From assembly GCA_930367215.1 (NCBI GenBank), contig OV884059.1, forward strand, positions 160,702,511 to 160,766,510: a stretch of DNA of 64,000 nucleotides, read 5' to 3'. This DNA is from Pollenia angustigena (taxonomy: Eukaryota; Arthropoda; Insecta; Diptera; Polleniidae). The notes beneath the pieces were generated by a model, which did no database searches, was not told where the DNA came from, and was given only the letters and a program-made list of their open reading frames with translations. This document shows positions 12,533-24,310 of the stretch, one piece after another. Both the position numbers and the translations under genes were made by a program. How positions within the stretch are numbered: position 1 is the stretch's first letter; the number at the start of each line of letters is the position of its first letter.

Positions 12533-13039
12533 GCTGACCCGACAGACGTTGTCCTGTCCAAATTAGAAAAAAATGTTTGCGTTCGATTTTTAAAATCCAT
12601 TAAAAAGATACGAACATTTGAAAGAAAAATTAGTCAAATCGATGGAGCCGTTTTCTGATTTTAGGTAAATGGAAAGAAGTGGGCGTTAAAGTGAGCGGGG
12701 CATAATTTTAAAGAAAAAATCGTCCAAATCGGTCAAGCCGTTATTAAGTTATGCGCTTAATAGAAAAAGTGGGCGTAAAAGTAGTCGTGGTACATTTTTC
12801 TTTCTGTGAAAACGTAAAATGGATTAATACGAACATTTGAAAAAAAATTTGTCAAATCGTTTTCTGATTTTAGGTAATTCGAAAAAAGTGGGCGGGGCAA
12901 AATTTTCTTTTCGTATAAATCTAGGTTGGATCATGGCGATCATTTTAAAGAAAAAATCGTCCAAATTATTAAGAAGTCATTGAAATAAAAATTGGATTTT
13001 GCCAAGCCCCTCCGCCCGCAGACCGAAAATCAAAAATCA
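12533..13039 (+). repeat. Degenerate 'agctgacccgacag' repeat, 5' part
   Basis: It begins AGCTGACCCGACAGACGTTG. Three internal units contain GAAAAAGTGGGCG-like strings separated by TCGTCCAAATCGGTC-like strings (near 12660, 12765 and 12880). It breaks off at the TIR element starting at 13040, and a matching 3' remainder (AAAATCGGCCCAGCCGTATA, then ATACATACACACACATCC) resumes at 15212-15330. It looks like a distant relative of the repeat at 7070. Confidence 0.55.
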
Positions 13040-15211
13040 GTAGCCCGTTTCTGTATTTTTCACATCGTAAAACTTTTCGCATGAAACGTGTGAATTGCAA
13101 TAAAAATAGTGTGAAATGAAACAAAAAATGGTTTTTCTCACACAAGTGTTTCTGTATCTTTTCTTTGCGAGAATTATCTGTCATTTAAATAATTTTCCAG
13201 CAATTATTGGAAGGATGTGAGAAAAAGTGTTTCTGTAACAATATTTTGCGAAAAGTTTCTTACAAGAACTGTCAAAAAAAGTCACATTTGAAATTGGTGC
13301 GAGAAAAACCAAATGAAGATATTTTATATTTAAAATATGTTTATATACTATTTTTTTTAAATAAATAAAAAATAGAAGGAATTTAAATGATGAATGCATA
13401 ATTTATATGATGAAAATAAACAAAACACGATTGTTATATTTTGTTATTTTAAATTTTTTTTAGCCTTTCCTTGTTTTGGTTTTATTCAGTGCTGCCAGAT
13501 AAATTTTTGTAAAAATCGTCAAATTCCAGAAAAAAAATAATTAGATCGTCTTTTTGGTTTAAAATTAATTTAAAAAAATTTGGTTCGATTTTAAAACAAT
13601 CAAACAAAAGCATAGTTAATGTTCATGCTCAGCTAGCATTTTGTATCATAATCTAATCATTTAGGAATCAGCTTCACGAGCAAACTAACCGTATATGAGC
13701 TCATTTTTCAATCATATATGCCCTCTCGTTGTGAGAAAATGGCACCCTATAGATGAATCACCTGAAAAAATCATATGTGATACAGTATTTTATCCTTTTA
13801 ATGTTAGTTTTTATAATCATTATTGAATCGTTTTCGTCTCACTTTTCAATCGTAAATTATAACGTTTTTGATTATATTTCATATCATTTTTTTTTATTGC
13901 CATGTTTTTTAATTTTTCTCCGCTAAAATCTGCACCGTTCTGGATTTTGATTATTCAAACCAGCTTTATTTTGAACCAAAAAAAGAAGAAAAGAAACATT
14001 TGCACTTACATTTATGCTCATAAATTGTCAATCATTTTAGGGCTTCTTTTTTATCCAAGGTTTTTTTTATTTTTTTGATATGGCAAAAACAAAAATTTAA
14101 AATATTTAAATCGTTATTTAAACATATAAATTAATCATATATGAATCCATTTTCTATCACTCAAGTGATAAATCCGTTTTTAATCATCAAAACTGATCTG
14201 AAAAGATTCATTTAGGAGATTTTTACAAAAATTAATCGACCTTATTTTTTTTAAATTTATATTTATTTTATTAAGCTTGAGGTCTCTTTTTTATAAATCC
14301 GATAACAATTTTAAGTTGTTGTTTCCCCTGAAGAAGTCACACAAAGGCGTGACAAAATATCATATTGAAAAAAAAATTAAATAAATATTTTTTCGATACT
14401 CTTTAATTAGGCTTGAGTTCATAAAATTTAATTTTCATTAAATTATTTTCACTGAGGGAAAGAATTTTACAACTTGGAATTTTTATTAAAATTTATTGAT
14501 AATTTCTCCTGGCTGAGCTGGGATTTGAACCCGGGTTGATCTTTACATGTTTCAAGAAACACCACTTTCTATCGTCAGAAGATCTTTGTGTTCTACCCAC
14601 TGCACCACTGCGGTGCCCGTTAGCCAACAGTCAAACATCAATCTTTAACCAGTAGTACTGGTGGTTCGAAATTTTTGAACACAAACAATTGTATTAAATA
14701 ATCACGGGAATAAAAAGTAAACATTTTTCCTACGAAATTTTGCTTTTTCCAATATATTTTTTAGGGAATAGACTAAAAATTTCGAGGACAATTTTCACAA
14801 TAGGGATAAATATGAAAACTAAGGCTGGCTTGTTTCCAAACATATATTTTTTTGTAATGCCTAATAACCAAACATATAACAAAATTTAAAATTGTCTTAT
14901 TTCAAAGACTAAATAATATCGTCCCTTTTTTAGAAAAACATCAGCAAACCGGCACTTTGCTAATTTCGGAACAAGAAAATCGTCAAATCTGGCAGCTCTG
15001 GTTTTATTAAATATATTTCTTTCGTTGACGTTTCGCTTTCATTTGACACTTGATTACTGGAAATATTCCAGTTAAAACAAAATCTGTGTTGTTTGTTTTC
15101 GCATTCAAATACAGAAACACTTTTTTCTCACATATCGAGAAACGATAGAATTTTTTGTTTCACACTTCATGTTAGAAATGTTACGATGCGCGAAATACAG
15201 AAACGAGCTAC
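13040..15211. mobile_element. 2.2-kb TIR element, GTAGC(C/T)CGTTTCTGTAT ends
   Basis: The left end GTAGCCCGTTTCTGTATTTT pairs with the right end, which read inward is GTAGCTCGTTTCTGTATTTC. Both continue with CATCGTAA and then a repeated AGTGTTTCTGTA motif and TTTCTCACA block, giving imperfect terminal repeats of about 100 bases or more. It splits the repeat at 12533/15212. It carries its own insertion, a tRNA-derived module at 14404-14690. I found no transposase frame. Confidence 0.65.
14404..14690 (-). repeat. tRNA-derived SINE-like repeat, minus strand
   Basis: Read on the minus strand: an A box (TGGTGCAGTGGG, about 14600-14611), about 65 bases of spacer, a B box with one change (GGTTCAAATCC, about 14523-14533), then a tail ending TGAACTCAAGCCTAATTAAAG. 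The module is closely related to the one at 38928-39030, including about 60 bases upstream of the A box (CCAGTACTACTGGTTAAAG). The shared upstream bases show that the repeat unit is longer than a simple tRNA-headed SINE. Confidence 0.7.
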
Positions 15212-15330
15212 AGACTTCACAGTGTCACCCGCCTGAATATTCTGAAGATTCCCTGAAAATTTCATCAAAATCGGCCCAGCCGTATACGTTACATACATAC
15301 ACACACATCCTATTTTATATAAGATTTTAA

Positions 15331-15770
15331 TTGATTTAGATGTTCTTCCCTACTTCTGTTTTTTCGTACTTTTTGTCAAGAATTCTTCTCGAAGTCCATA
15401 GTACATTTTTTGTTGTTCATATTTTTTGTCTTTCTCGTGCCTGAGCTTTTAACAATAATTTGTATTGTGGTTATTTTTGTTGAACTGTTTATGGTTTTTA
15501 ATCCAAATTTTAATGTTTTTATTTTTCAGTTTATTTTTCCTTTATAAGCTAATAAGACCTAATGATGTTGATGTAAATAGAACAATTTTATTTCATTTCA
15601 CCCGACGTTTCGTCACTTTTTTGGCGACTTTTTCAAGGGTCGTCTATTTAAATAAAAATAATTTTTAATTAATTCATTAAATTATTTTTTAAAAGAAAGG
15701 AATTTTACAACATGAACATTCTTGACTACCGCGGGTCTCGAACCCAGGCTTTCACGGACAGGTTACCCCT
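15331..15770. repeat. Composite of interspersed repeat fragments
   Basis: Positions 15450-15515 repeat 11166-11230. At 15595-15640 the minus strand carries a GACGAAACGTCGGGTGAAAT string, a motif common near the ends of insect retroelements. At 15722-15768 the minus strand has a tRNA-like B box (GGTTCGAGACC). A 32-codon minus frame (starting KLRHEKDKKYEQ) near 15340-15440 is charged and not recognised. The block ends at the MITE starting at 15771. Confidence 0.4.
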
Positions 15771-16574
15771 ACACACAGAGAAAAATCAATGTAAATTCGT
15801 TCAAAACAAGGTTGATTTTACATTTTTCAGTAGTGATTTTGCTTCATTGTTGTTTAATGTTAATTTAACATGATATAACAATAACTTGCAAACAATATTT
15901 TTTTCTTTTAAAATAACTATTATTCATGTTGATTTAACATTGCAGTAAAGTTAGAGCAAAATGTCATTTATATTGAAATAACAATCCGAATCACGTTGAA
16001 TGAAAGTTATTTCAAGTTGAAACAACGTGAATTTCATGTAGAATCAAACTGGTTGGAGTATGATTTAACAGTGTGGAGACAACATATGCATTTATTTAAT
16101 AACTCAAAACACTTACCCCTGTAACACATGTTTCACTTATTTTGTATCTCCTTTGTTAACAGCAGAATGTCCCGATATGGGTTTCGTCATCATTCTACTT
16201 TGTAAACTTGATGTACTATTTAACTAAATAATTTTAATTAAAAGAATACGGGAATTGTCTTCTTTTGTAACATATTTTAAACATGAAAATAAAAAAATGT
16301 ACATACTTAAGTATGTATGCATGTTAATTTAACAAGAAAAACTTTTAATTTTAATATAAAACAGGTTTTTATGGATGAAATATTGAACAATGTTATTTTA
16401 ACAGTGAATAATATTAAATAAACGTGATTTAAGGTTATTTTAATATTTTTCATTTAAAATTAATATAAAATAATGATAAATTTAAATAAAGGGCATACTT
16501 TTGCAAAAATTTACCATGATTCTCAATCAACATTTCGCCATGTTATTTTAACATTGGTATTTTTTTCTGTGTGT
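15771..16574. mobile_element. TTAACAT-rich MITE, ACACACAGA ends
   Basis: Left end ACACACAGAGAAAAATCAATG; right end, read inward, ACACACAGAAAAAAATACCAA. The 804-bp interior is dominated by GTTGATTTAACAT / ATGTTAAATTAAC motifs. Partial copies of its right half occur in the other orientation at 45525-45805 and 46632-46940 (strings such as AACATGGCGAAATGTTG and AAATAGTACATCAAG are shared). No coding capacity. Confidence 0.7.
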
Positions 16575-17636
16575 ACATGTTTCAATTTTAACCACAGTAA
16601 CACTTAATAAAATATGTTGGCAACATTTTGTTTCAGAAGATAAACTGCCATTAGCTACATATTTGAATGTAACCGGATTTAAAAAAAAAATATTTACTTT
16701 TCAAAAATTTACATCAGTTATTTTTTGTCAAAAATGTTTCAGATTTTCATCCCCATTTAGTGCAGATAGGTTGTACTTAAGTTTTTACTTCGGTTATATT
16801 TTAATTTCTTATGCTTTGAGTTTATTGTAAGGTTTATTTACTTACACCACAACTGTATTAAATCAATTGTTAACAATCAAATTGTAAAAAAATTTTAATA
16901 TGAATTATTTAGTTATTTCTTTAATTCAATAATCACTTACATATGTATGTATATAAATTCTGCGACCCTTCCTCACTTGAACATACAATTTCAACCATTT
17001 CCTTTTTTTTAATACAAATGCTCCTAAAGTACTTTTATTATGTAATGGTTATACTTAATTAAAAAATTTTCTTCAAAAAGGCAAAAAAAAAAAACATTAA
17101 AACAGACATAAATGTTCTACGAAAAAGGAACTTTTCTTTATAAATTATTGTTGAAAAGAAACAAAATTAAAAGGGATCCATGCAACATTCATAATTTTAA
17201 GAAAATTTTTTTTTCATTATTACAACATTTCTCCATGTCTATTGAACGCTTAAAAGAGAAAAACATGCATGAAAATTAAGAACATGTACAAGAGAGAAAG
17301 CAGCAACCGCTTATTTGTAACAATTTTGTTTACAGGAAACACCTCAGCCGGTGTTATTGGGTAGGGGAAGAAGTTATGTATTCTTATTTTATATTTTCAT
17401 CGATACCATGGATCTTACGTCGTATTTCAAAATGCTTTCCTTATTATTTATTCCCCTTGCCAATACCGGTAAATAAGTACATAAGTACGTTTGTTTTATG
17501 CTTATTTCTTTTACTCATTTTATTTTATCAAGCTCTATGAAGAATTACTGATTATGTTTTCGTACGCTTTTATTAATGTACGAACTTCTTAATATTTATA
17601 TTCACGTTTTAACAACATTCAGGTATGAAAAACTTA
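16575..17636. other. No gene recognised
   Basis: AT-rich sequence. I see no terminal repeat pair, splice-like exon or RNA gene I can support. Confidence 0.4.
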
Positions 17637-18836
17637 CCCAACAAACACAAGTTTGAAAAATATATATGTATATATAAGCTGCCTAAGAACTTAAAATGAT
17701 AATACAAGACAGATATATTGTTTAAATGAATTTTTTTTTTATTATACTCTGGTAGATAATTTAATAGCATTTATTTTTTAAATATGTTTTATGGCATATG
17801 TCCGCCGCAAATACGAGTGACATGGTTAATTAATTATTTCTTTGAAACAAAAATTCAGTCAGCATGGCTCGTTACCGCTCTTCATTCATCGTAACGGCTG
17901 CTTCTTGCGTGTTTTGAAAAAAATAAGGACCAAAAATGCCGCCAGCATGTAAACCGCAACAAACAGTCAATTCCGCTATGATGATTCGCAAACGACTTGA
18001 GGATTGTCTTCGCTCAATATGCAGCAATTTTGCGTATTGACGTATCCATTATCCCGAAATAAGCTTCATGGCTAAACACGAAGTTCTCTTCGTGAACAGA
18101 TTTATATTTTCAAAGTTAATTTCCACACTTTGGAAGCGTTATGCTAGCGCTAAATGAATTATGATGACGTTGCCAAACCTTACAGAACAGAAATGTCACA
18201 GTTTCAGATTCTCAGCTGTTATCGACATCGAATATTATACAGAAAGTTCTATTCAAATGATTCAAATTATATTTTTAACATTTATAAATGACATGGATTT
18301 CAGATTATCCTCGATTGCGAATTGCATATAAATGTTTGAAAATACATATCGCCCATTTGGTGCAACAACGTCATAAATCAAAAATTTTGACTTAATACGT
18401 ATTACCAATGCAAAGTTAATCATTCTTATGAAGAAATTGTAAATATGGGTGAGTTCCAAAACATCAGTTGCAAAGCAACTCGCTTTTTTAAGTGCTTTCT
18501 ACCAAGCAACCGTGAAAAATTTTACAATGTTATCTGTACCAAAGTTCACTAAAAACAATATCGATGCGTACACAATAATCAAACTAGATATAGTTAAACT
18601 CTATGATACTTTTTTGACTTTGACTGCAAAGTATTATGATGTTTAGGAACTCAGCCTATGTTTCATAAAAATATTGTAAACTTAACTCGTGAGACAAGAA
18701 TTTATTTTTCCATTATGTTGTGCGTAAATAAAAAATTTTAAAATCGTTTTATGTAAAATTAATATTTTTGAATTATGACGATGTTGCAGCAAATGAGCGG
18801 TACGTACTTCAAATGTTGAAGTTTTTGTTTGTTGGG
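17637..18836. mobile_element. TIR element with mariner-type relic, CCCAACAAACA ends, TA flanks
   Basis: Ends CCCAACAAACA (17637) and TGTTTGTTGGG (to 18836) are perfect inverted copies. Both are flanked by TA, the target used by Tc1/mariner elements. The 1.2-kb interior contains a minus-strand remnant of a mariner-like transposase. The end sequence is the same as in the coding-free element at 417-1203, which suggests a source/derivative pair. The interiors of the two are otherwise unlike. Confidence 0.7.
17863..18000 (-). pseudogene. Mariner-like transposase fragment, nonsense-mutated
   Basis: The minus strand reads LTVCCGLHAGGIFGPYFF, then AVTMNEER, a stop, and RAML. This is the block seen in mariner-superfamily transposases between the first and second catalytic aspartates, normally '..V..GLWAGGIIGPYFF....VTVNGERYRAML'. 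The Tyr of the ERYR motif has become TAA. Upstream sequence to about 18090 includes further but noisy similarity. The first aspartate and everything after RAML are missing, so the fragment cannot code for an active enzyme. It matches the fragments at 43.5, 51.6 and 61.5 kb. Confidence 0.75.
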
Positions 18837-19097
18837 TAGTACGTACACATGCACAAATACAGGCTTTAAGAACATTTTATTGTTAATAAGTATGTATTTA
18901 TATTATAATTGTGCGGATGTGAGTGTTAATGTCGCCTGGCACTTCAAGTATAAAATAAAAAAGGATACAAATAATCTCATATTATAATTGAACGTCTGAA
19001 GTATATGTGTGCATGCGTCTTTGTATGTTTGTAAAATAAAGAAACGACAATCAGGATAATAAGGAATAATAATAAGTGTGTGTTTATTATAATATCC
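18837..19097. other. No gene recognised
   Basis: Short AT-rich spacer between two TIR elements, with no feature that I can support. Confidence 0.4.
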
Positions 19098-19525
19098 GTG
19101 GCATTTTGACAAAACATCTTAAGTCTAGATAAGATAGCAAAAAAAATTAAAAGAAAACTCGGTGAAAAAATAATTTTATTAATTAATAAAATAAGCCAAA
19201 TTTAAGAAAAATTTCGTTTAGTCCTCGTCCATATTATAAAACATTTGCTGCAGAAACTATCTCAAATTTTCTTGTGAAACTGCATTCGCGTCCATACAAT
19301 AAATCTTTTGTTTTGCAGCATTAAGGCATTTTGTATGCCTTTTCTATTTCTTGCAATAGCAAAATCACAAAAAGTGCTTTTACACTTTCATCAACAAACT
19401 CAAATGTTTCGCAGCAAAACTTAAGAAACGGAAACAAAAATGTTTTTTGAATGAACATTGAAATGATTAACAACATTTATTTCAACTTTTTAAATTTGAC
19501 TTAAGATGTTTTGGCAAAATGCCAC
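19098..19525. mobile_element. MITE with 28-bp TIRs, GTGGCATTTTG ends
   Basis: The left end starts GTGGCATTTTGACAAAACAT and the right end, read inward, starts GTGGCATTTTGCCAAAACAT. Both go on with CTTAAGTC, so the 28-bp repeats differ at one base. The interior is AT-rich (TTTTATTAATTAATAAAATA near 19176) with no coding capacity. No clear duplication was found. Confidence 0.7.
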
Positions 19526-19903
19526 ATATATTACTATTTGCTTTAAGTTCACTCTTTAATCATTTGAGTTTATGTATAAGTGTTGTTGGAAATACTATTT
19601 TTCCTTTTTTATTAACTGTTTGTTTTCAAGTAATTTTCGTAAGCTTGGTCTTACAAAAGCACACATACAGGCACCCAGTTACATGTATATTAGGGTGCCA
19701 ATATATACTATATGGGAAATATTTTTTGAAAAAATTTGTTTCACGCCAAGCCAAATAGTCCCTTGAAAATTTGAGCTCAATCGTATGGTAGGTGGGTGAT
19801 ATTTTAATTGTATTACCGTGTAAACTAGCCTTAACATAAAAAACTAGTTTGTATACAAACTTTGACAAGTCGACCATCGAAAAAAACACCATATGTTGAC
19901 TTA

Positions 19904-20154
19904 AGGCCTAACCAGAATGTGCATAAACAAGCTTAAGCTCTACAGTATACTGTCAAAAATAAACGAAAAGCCTCTCCAGTGCATTTAATAAACATAAACA
20001 AAATAAAAAACATTTGATTCCGTACGGAATGTGCAAATTACAGTTTCATAAAACTTAACAAAAAGTTTCCTTAAGTTCAAAATGGTTTTACACGTTGATT
20101 TACATGTATTCGCTCAGTTGCTTAAGCCACGTTATTCACATTCTGGTTAGACCT
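19904..20154. mobile_element. PIF/Harbinger-type MITE with TTA duplication
   Basis: The left end AGGCCTAACCAGAATGTG and the right end, read inward AGGTCTAACCAGAATGTG, differ at one base, and both arms also share GCTTAAGC. The element is flanked on both sides by TTA (19901-19903, 20155-20157), the three-base target characteristic of PIF/Harbinger transposition. It is 251 bp long with no coding capacity. Confidence 0.75.
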
Positions 20155-20596
20155 TTAACCTTCTAGTCAATTCGCCTTGGTTCCATTCATATTGTCATCA
20201 AAGAGCAACGACGATGAAATTATGATTTTTTTTTGAAGAACTAACGCCCGGTATCTTCCGGAATCTTCTGATTACTTGCAGGGTAAATACTTTTACACAC
20301 ATGCATTTAAATCAAAGCAAAAATATGCAAATTTATTAACGCTTTTGATTTTGTTATTTTTTGTTTTCTTGGTTTTACTGTTTATATTATTTTTCTTAAT
20401 TTAAGACGATGTTTATGAGCGTTATATAGACACACGCACACATAGATTTGCATATAAAGCGGGAGGTTTAAAAAGTTTATTAGAAATTGAACAAATTTAG
20501 AGAAAAGGAATCCTTTTGATCATATTCTTTACAAAATTAAAAAAAAAGTTTAAAAAAATATCAATAAAAAATGTACTGTTCTTAATATAAAAATCA
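20155..20596. other. No gene recognised
   Basis: AT-rich spacer with short T-runs and no supported feature. Confidence 0.4.
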
Positions 20597-22088
20597 CCTA
20601 GCGGGAAAAAAGGAGTACGGATGCCTTCTAGAAGGCCTCTGTACTCCCTCTTTTGGATATACAAGGCCTGTTCGCTCCATTTTATAATCATATCTTTTTT
20701 ACACACGTTGTCATTGCGGAGAAGGCCTTTCGTTCTCGTTTCTCCAGCGGCTACGGCACATAAGAATGGTAATGGGATCAAAAAAATAATTATTTTAATT
20801 TTGCTTGTGCAAAAAACAATACAAAACATTGTACACCTTCTCTTCTCCCTTCTCATGGAAGCGAATGTGGAATGTGGAATGTGTATCTTATCTTTTATAC
20901 AGTTAGATAAGAATAGTAACTACACGCAAGGAAAAAACATATTCTAAGAGCAACATATTATGATAAGAATTATGATTGTAGTCACCATATTAAGATTATT
21001 ATTGCATCATATTATGACTAAATATATTCGTAATATGTCATCATGATATTTTTCCCGTAATCATATTATTATTCTGTTAATCATACTAAGTTAAGAAGGA
21101 GTTATCAAATTATTGTCATGTTAATCATAATAAGCTAAGAAATTAATCATATTATTGTCATGTTAATCATAATAAGCTAAGAAGTAATCATGTTAATCAT
21201 AATAAATTTAGAAGCAATCATATTATGATACAGCACCTTTCATAGCTGTCATAAAAATACAAAATAAATTAAAATATTTTTGCATCGATTTTTTATTTTG
21301 TGGCTTTTTACAATTTTTCTTAACGTTAATCAAATAGCGGAGTTCAATATAAAGCTTGCAAAAGAGCAAATGAAAAATCTGTGGTTTTCATGGGCAACCG
21401 CGTGTGTAAATTTTTTCGATTTTAAGATGTTGATGAAATATCGTAGCACTTTTATAAAATATACCGAAACCTCTGTGTGTTTTGTTGTTGGATTTTACAA
21501 AAAAAGAACTTTTGCACTTTTAAATCACTAATACTTGAATGAACTCCGCTAATATTTTAATTTCTTTAAAGTTATTTTTTTAATGGAATTTTATATTTTA
21601 ATTGTTTAACCGCTCACGCTCACAAATAAAAAAAACGACACAACTGTTTCAAAATTATTTTACAAATGGCGCTAACATAATATGATTAGAGTAAAAATAG
21701 TTTGATTGCATCTTTAACATAATATGATAAATGTATAGAAAGTTATCATGTTATGGCTATTAAATATCATGATATGGTTGTAAGAAATATAATATGTTTA
21801 GAAAGTTATCATAATTAAGTTGTTAGAAAAATAAATATTTTTCGGTCAACAATACTCAAATTCATAATTGCGATAAACATTGATATGTTTACAGTAACTC
21901 TAATATTGTGGATATTAAATAAAAATAACAATTATTTGTGTACGACAACAATATATTGTTACATTAAACATAGTGTTGTTGCCGTAACCATGCCCAACCA
22001 TATTTTTTCTCTCCGTGTAACAATTGAATTTCAAGCAGGCCTTTAAAAAGGCCTGAAGTAAGAAGGTCTTCTGATTTTTCCCGCTAGG
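20597..22088. mobile_element. Outer TIR element, CCTAGCGGGAAAAA ends, split by nested MITE
   Basis: CCTAGCGGGAAAAA at 20597 is matched by its reverse complement at the right end (22075-22088). Both arms then carry AGGCC-rich blocks (TTCTAGAAGGCCTC near 20625, AAGCAGGCCTTTAAAAAGGC near 22034). Removing the nested element 20923-22017 leaves about 395 bp. Frames at 20497-20947 lie inside this unit and show no domain. Confidence 0.6.
20923..22017. mobile_element. TA-flanked TIR element, CACG(C/G)A ends, copy 1
   Basis: The element starts CACGCAAGGAAAAAACAT, ends with the near-inverse ATATTTTTTCTCTCCGTG, and is flanked by TA on both sides (20921-20922, 22018-22019). Its left third holds about three tandem units of roughly 41 bases (AATCATATTATTGTCATG plus TTAATCATAATAAGC). 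It is closely related to 53164-54472 over nearly its whole length. Relative to that copy it lacks about 19 bases near the left end and most of a nested foldback in the middle. TA target use points to a Tc1/mariner-like source, but no transposase is encoded. Confidence 0.8.
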
Positions 22089-23235
22089 CAGTAACTTCTT
22101 GAGCAAACATACAAGCGTTTTGTAGAATACCATATTTATTTGGTTGCTGGTTACAATTTATGTTGGGTTCTGCTTTATTTTTATGTGTTATTTATTTACA
22201 TATGTTGGTTTTATTGTATATTACATATTTGTTTTATTCCTCTTTGTTATATCCCTATACAAATTATACCAATTTTCAGGACATAAACAATTTTATTAAA
22301 AATGCTGTATGCCTACAGGCCATTTATTTTGCTTCATGCTTGTACTCTTTTCTTTGTGTGTGTGTGTGTTTGTATGGGAGAAAGAGTTTTCCTCTTTTAA
22401 CATTTCCAGATTTTCCTAAGTTTGATTGTTATTATTATTAATTTTTACTATATTCAAGCTTGAAGATAAATTAAGTTTTACTTTTCCTTTTTTTCAGATT
22501 CTCATGTCGCAAGCAATCAAAATTAATGTAAGTAAATATCAAGAACTTTATTACAATACATAAACATTTAGAGGATTAAGTGTGATATGACTTTAAGATA
22601 ATGGAAGGCCGAGGTAAATATTAAAAAGTAGAAAATTAAAGGAATAAATTTAATAACTAATTTTCATAAAGTTTAACAAAATATATGTACATGGATTATC
22701 TTAAACTTTTTAAAAAGAGAAAAGTTTTTTTTTTAATCAATATTGCCTAATTTTTCTATATGTGCTACTTATGGGATAATAAATACTTTATTTATAGGAA
22801 ATTCTACTACAATTTAATATTTATAAACAATTTTGCTAAAAAATTGATATTGAGAGAAAATTTAAATAGAATATGCTATTTATGAATATTTATTAAAAAA
22901 AATTATATTAAAAAGAAATTTTGCTAAAAATGTGCTCAAGATTTCACATTTTTTTTTTCTTAAAATGAAATATAGAAAATGAAATTTCTCTTTTATAGGG
23001 AACTATTTTAACACGGTTCACTTCTCTTCTCCCATAAAATAAAATCACAATTGTTTTTTCAACAGAGCTTATACATTGATAACGGAGCAAAATCTACTAA
23101 ATTTTAAACAAGTACTTATTATTATTTTATAGATATTTAGACATTTACATATGTAGTCCTTGGAGGTTCCATTCTAACTTTTTCAGTTTAGCTCGCTTTA
23201 CTGCACGTCTATACCAGAGATAATTATTGCGACAT
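22089..23235. other. Unique-looking AT-rich DNA with a candidate microexon
   Basis: No terminal repeats were seen. The open frame at 22160-22441 is hydrophobic and low-complexity and is not convincing. The only item of note is the splice-bounded 30-nt segment at 22498-22527, listed separately. Confidence 0.35.
22498..22527 (+). other. Candidate 30-nt microexon
   Basis: A long pyrimidine tract ending TTTTTTTCAG stands directly before ATTCTCATGT, and a perfect donor, GTAAGT, follows exactly 30 nt later. Thirty nucleotides keep the reading frame. Frame 1 reads ILMSQAIKIN with no stop; frame 2 meets TAA; frame 3 is open. Upstream the tract is preceded by possible branch-like A-rich sequence. I do not recognise the peptide. 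With splice-like signals common in AT-rich DNA, this is only a candidate. Confidence 0.3.
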
Positions 23236-23474
23236 ATGAGCATTTCCAGCGAAAAGTCTACTTTTTGTAACGTAACTCCAGAAGTATTTTGAATTGTTTC
23301 TCAAAAAATTGTATATGTATAGTTTACTTTTTTATATCTTGGTGTAAAGCGCAACAAGCTCTACATTTAGTAACAAATTGGATAACGATTGAATAACATG
23401 GTCCGAAAATACAACCTTATTTGTAATCTGGCGTTATATTAAAAAAAGGAGACTTTTCGCTGAAAATGCCCATA
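23236..23474. mobile_element. MITE with GCATTT(T/C)CAGCGAAAAGTC ends
   Basis: The left arm ATGAGCATTTCCAGCGAAAA and the right arm, read inward ATGGGCATTTTCAGCGAAAA, match with two differences and continue with GTCT and CTTTTT. The unit is about 240 bp long with no coding capacity. Related end-like strings (GGAAATGCCCATAT near 23812) occur just downstream. Confidence 0.6.
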
Positions 23475-24130
23475 TTTACCTTAAAACAAGCAAAGATTTT
23501 TAAATTTTATTGCATGAAAATTAAATCTGTATAAGTCCAAAGTTTACTTACAAAGGTTTTATACAAAACATCTTGCTCAATTCGCAGTCTTATTCAGTTA
23601 CAGCAAGTCAAAATCCACTTCCGTTTTTTTAACGTCTCGCCAGCGCAAATTTTTGCTTATATCTTCAAATCCTTAGCGTCGATTACTGTAATTTTTTTTC
23701 TGTATACAGTGCTACTTCATTACTTTGTATATATAAAAACCCTTTTTACAAATTTGACTTCTTCATTTAATTTTTTACATTTTGTGTTACAAAAAGCACG
23801 ACACGTCAAAATGGAAATGCCCATATATTGCAGCAAATGTCAAAATTATGTTCTCTTTAATGTAGGCAGCAATTTTTTGTACATATTTATTGCCGGCAAT
23901 TTATGTTGCAATAATTGTTAGTCCATTTACGTTGACAATTATTGCCAACTTAAAACGTTTAATTTGGTTGTCAATTGAAAAAAGAAGCAAAAAATAAAAA
24001 AAATAGAAGCAAATTGTGTGAGAAAGAAATTAAATTTGTAAAATAGAAGCAAATCATTATTGTAGTATAGAATTAAATTAAAGAATTTAATAAACACTGA
24101 AATAAAATTAAAAAAATTACTTTTATCAAT
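23475..24130. other. No gene recognised
   Basis: AT-rich sequence. The frame at 23709-23921 contains a few cysteines (YCSKCQNY, CCNNC), but no spacing I can assign to a known zinc-binding domain. Confidence 0.35.
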
Positions 24131-24310
24131 ATAATTCTTTTCTTATTCGATCTTTATTATTTAAATTAATATTAATTTGTTTAAGTTTGAGTTTTTTTTT
24201 TATAAAAATATTAATTTTACTTTAACAAAAAAAAAAAAACCTCAAGCTTAAACAATTTAATAAACATTTAGATAATAAAGTCGAATAAGAAAGTATTTTA
24301 ATTAATAAAA
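24131..24310. repeat. Imperfect palindrome, about 180 bp
   Basis: TTCTTATTCGATCTTTATTA near 24142 is met by an inverse copy near 24268-24290 (TAATAAAGTCGAATAAGAAA). Closer to the centre GTTTAAGTTTGAG pairs with CTCAAGCTTAAAC. It resembles a decayed foldback MITE, with no coding capacity. Confidence 0.55.

Noticed and set aside
14512..14612. Possible tRNA gene on the minus strand
   Set aside because: A and B boxes are about 65 bases apart, no closed acceptor stem can be formed, and the same module recurs with conserved flanks elsewhere. It is a SINE-like repeat.
15340..15440. 32-codon charged frame on the minus strand (KLRHEKDKK...)
   Set aside because: Too short, inside a repeat composite, and no family recognised.
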